Shown here in pieces: positions 49,886 through 52,622 of a DNA stretch of 52,622 nucleotides. A model generated the notes under the pieces. The model saw only the letters and a list, made by a program, of their open reading frames with translations, was not told the origin of the DNA and did no database searches. The translations under genes were made by a program, and so were the position numbers. The number at the start of each line of letters is the position of its first letter. Position 1 is the stretch's first letter. This DNA is from Promicromonospora citrea (GTDB lineage: Bacteria > Actinomycetota > Actinomycetes > Actinomycetales > Cellulomonadaceae): NCBI RefSeq assembly GCF_013004695.1, contig NZ_JABEMG010000014.1:1-52622 (forward strand), written 5' to 3'.

Positions 49886-50912
49886 CCCGCCGTGCCGAGG
49901 TAGTCATCTGGCGAGGGGCGAAGATGCGGCGCTCGTCCTGGACCGGGCGGCCTGCCACGAGGTCCACGAGCATGCTCGTCGCCGCGCCGACCATCTGCAC
50001 GACCGGGTTGTGCACGGTGGTCAGGCGCGGTGACGTCGTCTCGGCGATGCCGAGGTCGTCGAAGCCGACCACCGACACGTCGCCCGGCACGGACCGCCCG
50101 CGCTCGGCCAGCACGCGCAGCGTGGCCTCCGCCATGAGGTCGGACGCCGCGAAGATGCCGTCGAGGTCCGGGTGCTGGTCCAGCAGGCGCGCCGCCGCGA
50201 CCGCCGCGCCCGCCGTGGTGAAGTCGCCCTCGACGATCGCGTCGTCGGCCAGGCCGGCGTCGCGCAGCGCATCGCGCCACCCGATCATCCGGTCCACGCC
50301 GGCGGGCATGTCGAGCGGGCCGGTGATGGTGCCGATGCGGCGCCGGCCCCGGTCGATCATGCGTTGCGTGGCCAGGCGCCCGCCCGTCACGTTGTCGACG
50401 TCGACGTACCGCAGCCCGCGCGAGAACTGCGGGTCGGGCTCGAACAGGCGCCCCACGAAGACCGCGGGCAGCCCCGCGGGCCCGAGCTCGGTCTCGAGGT
50501 GGTCGCCCCGGTGGTGGGACGCCACGATGACGCCGTCCACGTGCCCGCTGCGCAGGTACCGGCCGACCCGTCCGCGCTGCTCGCCCGGCCGGGCGAGCAG
50601 CAGCACGAGCTGCAGGTCGGTGCCCGCGAGGCCCTCGCTGACGCCCGCCAGGGTGCCGGAGAGGAACGGGTCGGTGAGGATGCGCTGGTCGGGCTCCGGC
50701 ACCACCAGCGCTATCGAGTCGGTGCGCCGGGTCACGAGCGAGCGCGCGGCGCGGTTGGGCGCGTACCCGAGGCGGGCGACGGCGTCGTCCACCGCCGCCT
50801 GCGCCTCGGGGGAGACACGCAGGCCACCGTTGATGGCGCGCGACGCCGTCGACCGGGAGACCCCGGCCGCCTGCGCCACGTCGTCCAGGGTGGGTGGGCC
50901 TGAGGTCGTCAC
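49842..50912 (-). CDS. LacI-family regulator with altered C-terminus
   Basis: 356 aa. The HTH (TLDDVAQAAGVSRSTASRAINGGLRVSPEAQAAVDDAVARLGYAPNRAA) and the effector domain (GIFAASDLMAEATLRVLAERG, DVSVVGFDDLGIAETTSPRLTTVHNPV) are complete. After RRIFAPR, where LacI proteins usually end within several residues, the frame reads across the broken hairpin element (QMTTS) and into the opposite strand of putA, adding ARRVRGCGGGRSGASCG. Its GTG start overlaps the beta-glucosidase stop (GTGA), so it is the last gene of the permease-glucosidase operon and most likely its cellobiose-type repressor. Confidence 0.92.
   Translation of the reverse strand: MTTSGPPTLDDVAQAAGVSRSTASRAINGGLRVSPEAQAAVDDAVARLGYAPNRAARSLVTRRTDSIALVVPEPDQRILTDPFLSGTLAGVSEGLAGTDLQLVLLLARPGEQRGRVGRYLRSGHVDGVIVASHHRGDHLETELGPAGLPAVFVGRLFEPDPQFSRGLRYVDVDNVTGGRLATQRMIDRGRRRIGTITGPLDMPAGVDRMIGWRDALRDAGLADDAIVEGDFTTAGAAVAAARLLDQHPDLDGIFAASDLMAEATLRVLAERGRSVPGDVSVVGFDDLGIAETTSPRLTTVHNPVVQMVGAATSMLVDLVAGRPVQDERRIFAPRQMTTSARRVRGCGGGRSGASCG
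49894..49919. repeat. broken copy of the GAGGTAGTCA hairpin element
   Basis: GCCGAGGTAGTCA, a 6-base spacer (TCTGGC), then GAGG and no further unit. This matches the 16-bp unit of the 42118 array, but the inverted right half is missing. It lies within the last codons of the LacI gene. Confidence 0.75.
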
Positions 50913-52495
50913 GCCTGGGGAACCGCCTTCGAGTCGTCGTCAGGGCGCGCCGGACGATCCGGAACGGCGTTGGCCCGTGCGACCTGACCGTACCAGCGGC
51001 CGGACGCCTTGACGGTGCGTTCCTGCGTCTCGTAGTCGACACGCACGAGCCCGAACCGCTTGCCGTAGCCCCAGGCCCACTCGTAGTTGTCCAGGAGCGA
51101 CCAGCCGAAGTAGCCGCGCACGTCGGCGCCCTCGTCGATCGCGTCCCGCACGGCGCGCAGGTGCACGTCGATGAACTCCAGGCGGTTCTGGTCGTCGACG
51201 CACCCGTCGGGGCCGGGCACGTCGTCGTACGCGCTGCCGTTCTCGGTGACGTACAGGGCGATGCCACGGGGGCCCGTGTAGTCCTGCTGCAGGCGCAGCA
51301 GGAGCCGGGTGAGGCCCTCCGGCTGCACCTCCCAGTTCTGGTCGGTGACAGGCAGGCCGCGCGGGTGCGTGTAGGCGCCGTCGCCCGCGGGGAACGGGTT
51401 CGACGACGGGCGCGACACCGGGGCGCCGCCGTCCAGCGACCGCTCCGGGGGCCGCGCCGAGACGGCGTTGCCGTGGTAGTAGTTCACGCCCAGCGAGTCG
51501 ATCGGCGTCGAGATGATCTCGAGGTCGCCGTCCTTGATGTGCTGCTCCAGGCCGTACTCGCGCACGTCCTCCAGCACGTCGGCCGGGTAGGCGCCGCGCA
51601 GGATCGGGTCGGCGAAGATGCGCGTGAAGCCGCCGTCGAGCCGGCGGGCCGCGTCGACGTCCGCGGGGTCGTCCGGGTCCAGCGGGTCCTCGACCTCGAA
51701 GTTCAGCGTGATGCCGAGGTTGGCCTCCGGGGCCCGCTCCCGCAGCGCCTGCACGGCGAGGCCGTGGGCCAGCGAGAGGTGGTGGGCGGCGGCGAGGCCG
51801 TCCTCGCGGGACTGCCGACCCGGTGCGTGCTGGCCACCCGTGTACCCGAGGAACGCGGCGCACCACGGCTCGTTGAGCGTGGTCCACACGTCGACGCGGT
51901 CGCCGATCGCCTCGTGCATCGTCACGGCGTAGTCGCGGAACCGGTAGGCGGTGTCGCGGTTCACCCAGCCGTTCGACTCGGCCTCGATCGCCTGCGGCAG
52001 GTCCCAGTGGTAGAGCGTGAGCCACGGCAGGATGCCCGCGCCCAGCAGCTCGTCCACGAGCCGGTCGTAGTAGGCCAGGCCCGCCGGGTTGACCTCGCGG
52101 CCGCCGGGGACCACCCGCGACCACGACGTCGAGAACCGGTACGCCTTGATGCCGAGGTCCTTCATGAGCGCGACGTCGGCGGGGTAGCGGTGGTACTGGT
52201 CGCAGGCGACCTCACCGTCCTCCTGGTTGAGGACGGCGCCGGGCAGCTTGGCGAACACGTCCCACACCGAGTCCTCGCGGCCGTCCTCGTGGGCCGCGCC
52301 CTCCACCTGGTAGGCGGCCGTGGCGGCGCCCCAGAGGAAGCCCTCGGGGAAGCGGACGGTGCCCGTGGCGTTGGCCGTCGTCGCGGTGCGCGGCGCGCTC
52401 GGCGTGAACGGCAGCGCGGTGCCCGGGGCGGGGACGCGGGGTGCGGTCGGGTCGGTCCGGAAGCTCCGCAGGAAGCTGTCGGTGGTCTGGGTCAT
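50909..52495 (-). CDS. beta-glucosidase, GH1
   Basis: 528 aa, no signal peptide: hydrolyses imported cellobiose or related beta-glucosides in the cytoplasm. After an unusual disordered N-terminus (about 45 residues, Pro/Thr/Ala-rich) the GH1 barrel begins FPEGFLWGAATAAYQVEGA. The acid/base is E209 in TLNEPW and the nucleophile is E418 in YVTENGSAYDD. FGWSLLDNYEWAWGYGKRFGLVRVDYETQERTVKASGRWY closes the domain. It starts at the ATG overlapping the permease stop, and its own stop overlaps LacI, so three genes are coupled: permease, glucosidase, regulator, as in ceb operons. Confidence 0.96.
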   Translation of the reverse strand: MTQTTDSFLRSFRTDPTAPRVPAPGTALPFTPSAPRTATTANATGTVRFPEGFLWGAATAAYQVEGAAHEDGREDSVWDVFAKLPGAVLNQEDGEVACDQYHRYPADVALMKDLGIKAYRFSTSWSRVVPGGREVNPAGLAYYDRLVDELLGAGILPWLTLYHWDLPQAIEAESNGWVNRDTAYRFRDYAVTMHEAIGDRVDVWTTLNEPWCAAFLGYTGGQHAPGRQSREDGLAAAHHLSLAHGLAVQALRERAPEANLGITLNFEVEDPLDPDDPADVDAARRLDGGFTRIFADPILRGAYPADVLEDVREYGLEQHIKDGDLEIISTPIDSLGVNYYHGNAVSARPPERSLDGGAPVSRPSSNPFPAGDGAYTHPRGLPVTDQNWEVQPEGLTRLLLRLQQDYTGPRGIALYVTENGSAYDDVPGPDGCVDDQNRLEFIDVHLRAVRDAIDEGADVRGYFGWSLLDNYEWAWGYGKRFGLVRVDYETQERTVKASGRWYGQVARANAVPDRPARPDDDSKAVPQA

Positions 52496-52622
52496 CCCTT
52501 CACGGCTCCTTGCATGATGCCGGCGACGAGTTGTTTGCCGACGAAGACGAACATGATGAGCAGGGGCAGGGTGACCAGGAAGACGCCGCCCATGACCAGG
52601 GAGTAGTCGACGAAGTAGTTGG
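52492..52622 (-). CDS. sugar ABC transporter permease, MalG-type C-terminus (partial)
   Basis: The last 42 codons of a CUT1 permease enter from the right edge. The visible sequence includes NYFVDYSLVMGGVFLVTLPL, a hydrophobic stretch LLIMFVFVGKQLVAGIMQ and the end GAVKG, which is the usual C-terminus of such permeases (xxGAVKG). The stop overlaps the beta-glucosidase start (ATGA). The upstream subunit, binding protein and operon promoter are outside the window. Confidence 0.93.
   Translation of the reverse strand, partial: NYFVDYSLVMGGVFLVTLPLLIMFVFVGKQLVAGIMQGAVKG

Overview
High-GC chromosomal DNA, almost certainly from an actinobacterium of the Cellulomonas/Promicromonospora type (order Micrococcales). 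The evidence is the very high GC content, frequent GTG starts, the mycothiol enzyme Mca, an actinobacterial-type ferrochelatase/HemQ pair, LAATG-type sortase substrate, LacI-controlled sugar ABC cassettes, and several glycosidases for plant polysaccharides. I see no tRNA, rRNA, CRISPR array, insertion sequence or prophage. Both window edges cut through sugar ABC permease genes. The taxonomic call rests on gene content only.

Layout. (1) 3-5053: two sugar ABC permeases and a GHL6-type glycosidase, translationally coupled, facing a LacI regulator. (2) 5140-9691: an EamA transporter divergent from a LysR regulator, an FKBP isomerase, and a secreted beta-helix protein. (3) 9847-14760: an RsmC-like methyltransferase coupled to a DUF5997 protein, an orphan AbiEi/DUF559 protein, a LysR ligand-binding domain without its HTH, and a sortase-anchored surface protein. 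(4) 14821-19573: beta-mannosidase and alpha-galactosidase in one operon with two LacI-like operators over the promoter, a set suited to galactomannan oligosaccharides. (5) 19698-27260: housekeeping and stress genes (pentapeptide protein, MsrA, phosphoesterase, YdeI-like, AI-2E transporter, threonine dehydratase, YCII plus ECF42 sigma factor). (6) 27340-33943: greA, DUF4307, mca, a small membrane protein, nitrilase, nucleoside hydrolase, hemolysin III and a cis-prenyl synthase. This order closely matches M. tuberculosis Rv1080c-Rv1086, with the nitrilase and nucleoside hydrolase where Rv1084 would be. (7) 34069-42106: MarR, LysR/alanine dehydrogenase, glycerate kinase, a frameshifted MFS gene with its divergent LysR regulator, and ferrochelatase plus coproheme decarboxylase. 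(8) 42232-49885: PrmC-like methyltransferase, glutamate dehydrogenase, BioY, PAS-AraC regulator and bifunctional PutA. (9) 49842-52622: a permease, GH1 beta-glucosidase and LacI regulator, coupled like a cellobiose (ceb) operon.

The most unusual signal is a set of long, nearly perfect intergenic hairpins (3898-3971, 7592-7651, 42118-42241, 43111-43166). Three sit between convergent genes and share outer edges of the form CGCYGAG...CTCGGCG, while their inner stems are unrelated. Two are built from repeated 10-mers. A broken copy at 49894-49919 appears to have changed the C-terminus of a LacI regulator. Other points of note are a perfect 36-bp palindrome and a C7 frameshift inside the MFS gene, an exact 50-residue internal repeat in DUF5997 near a HTH-less LysR domain, and two textbook T-N11-A LysR boxes.
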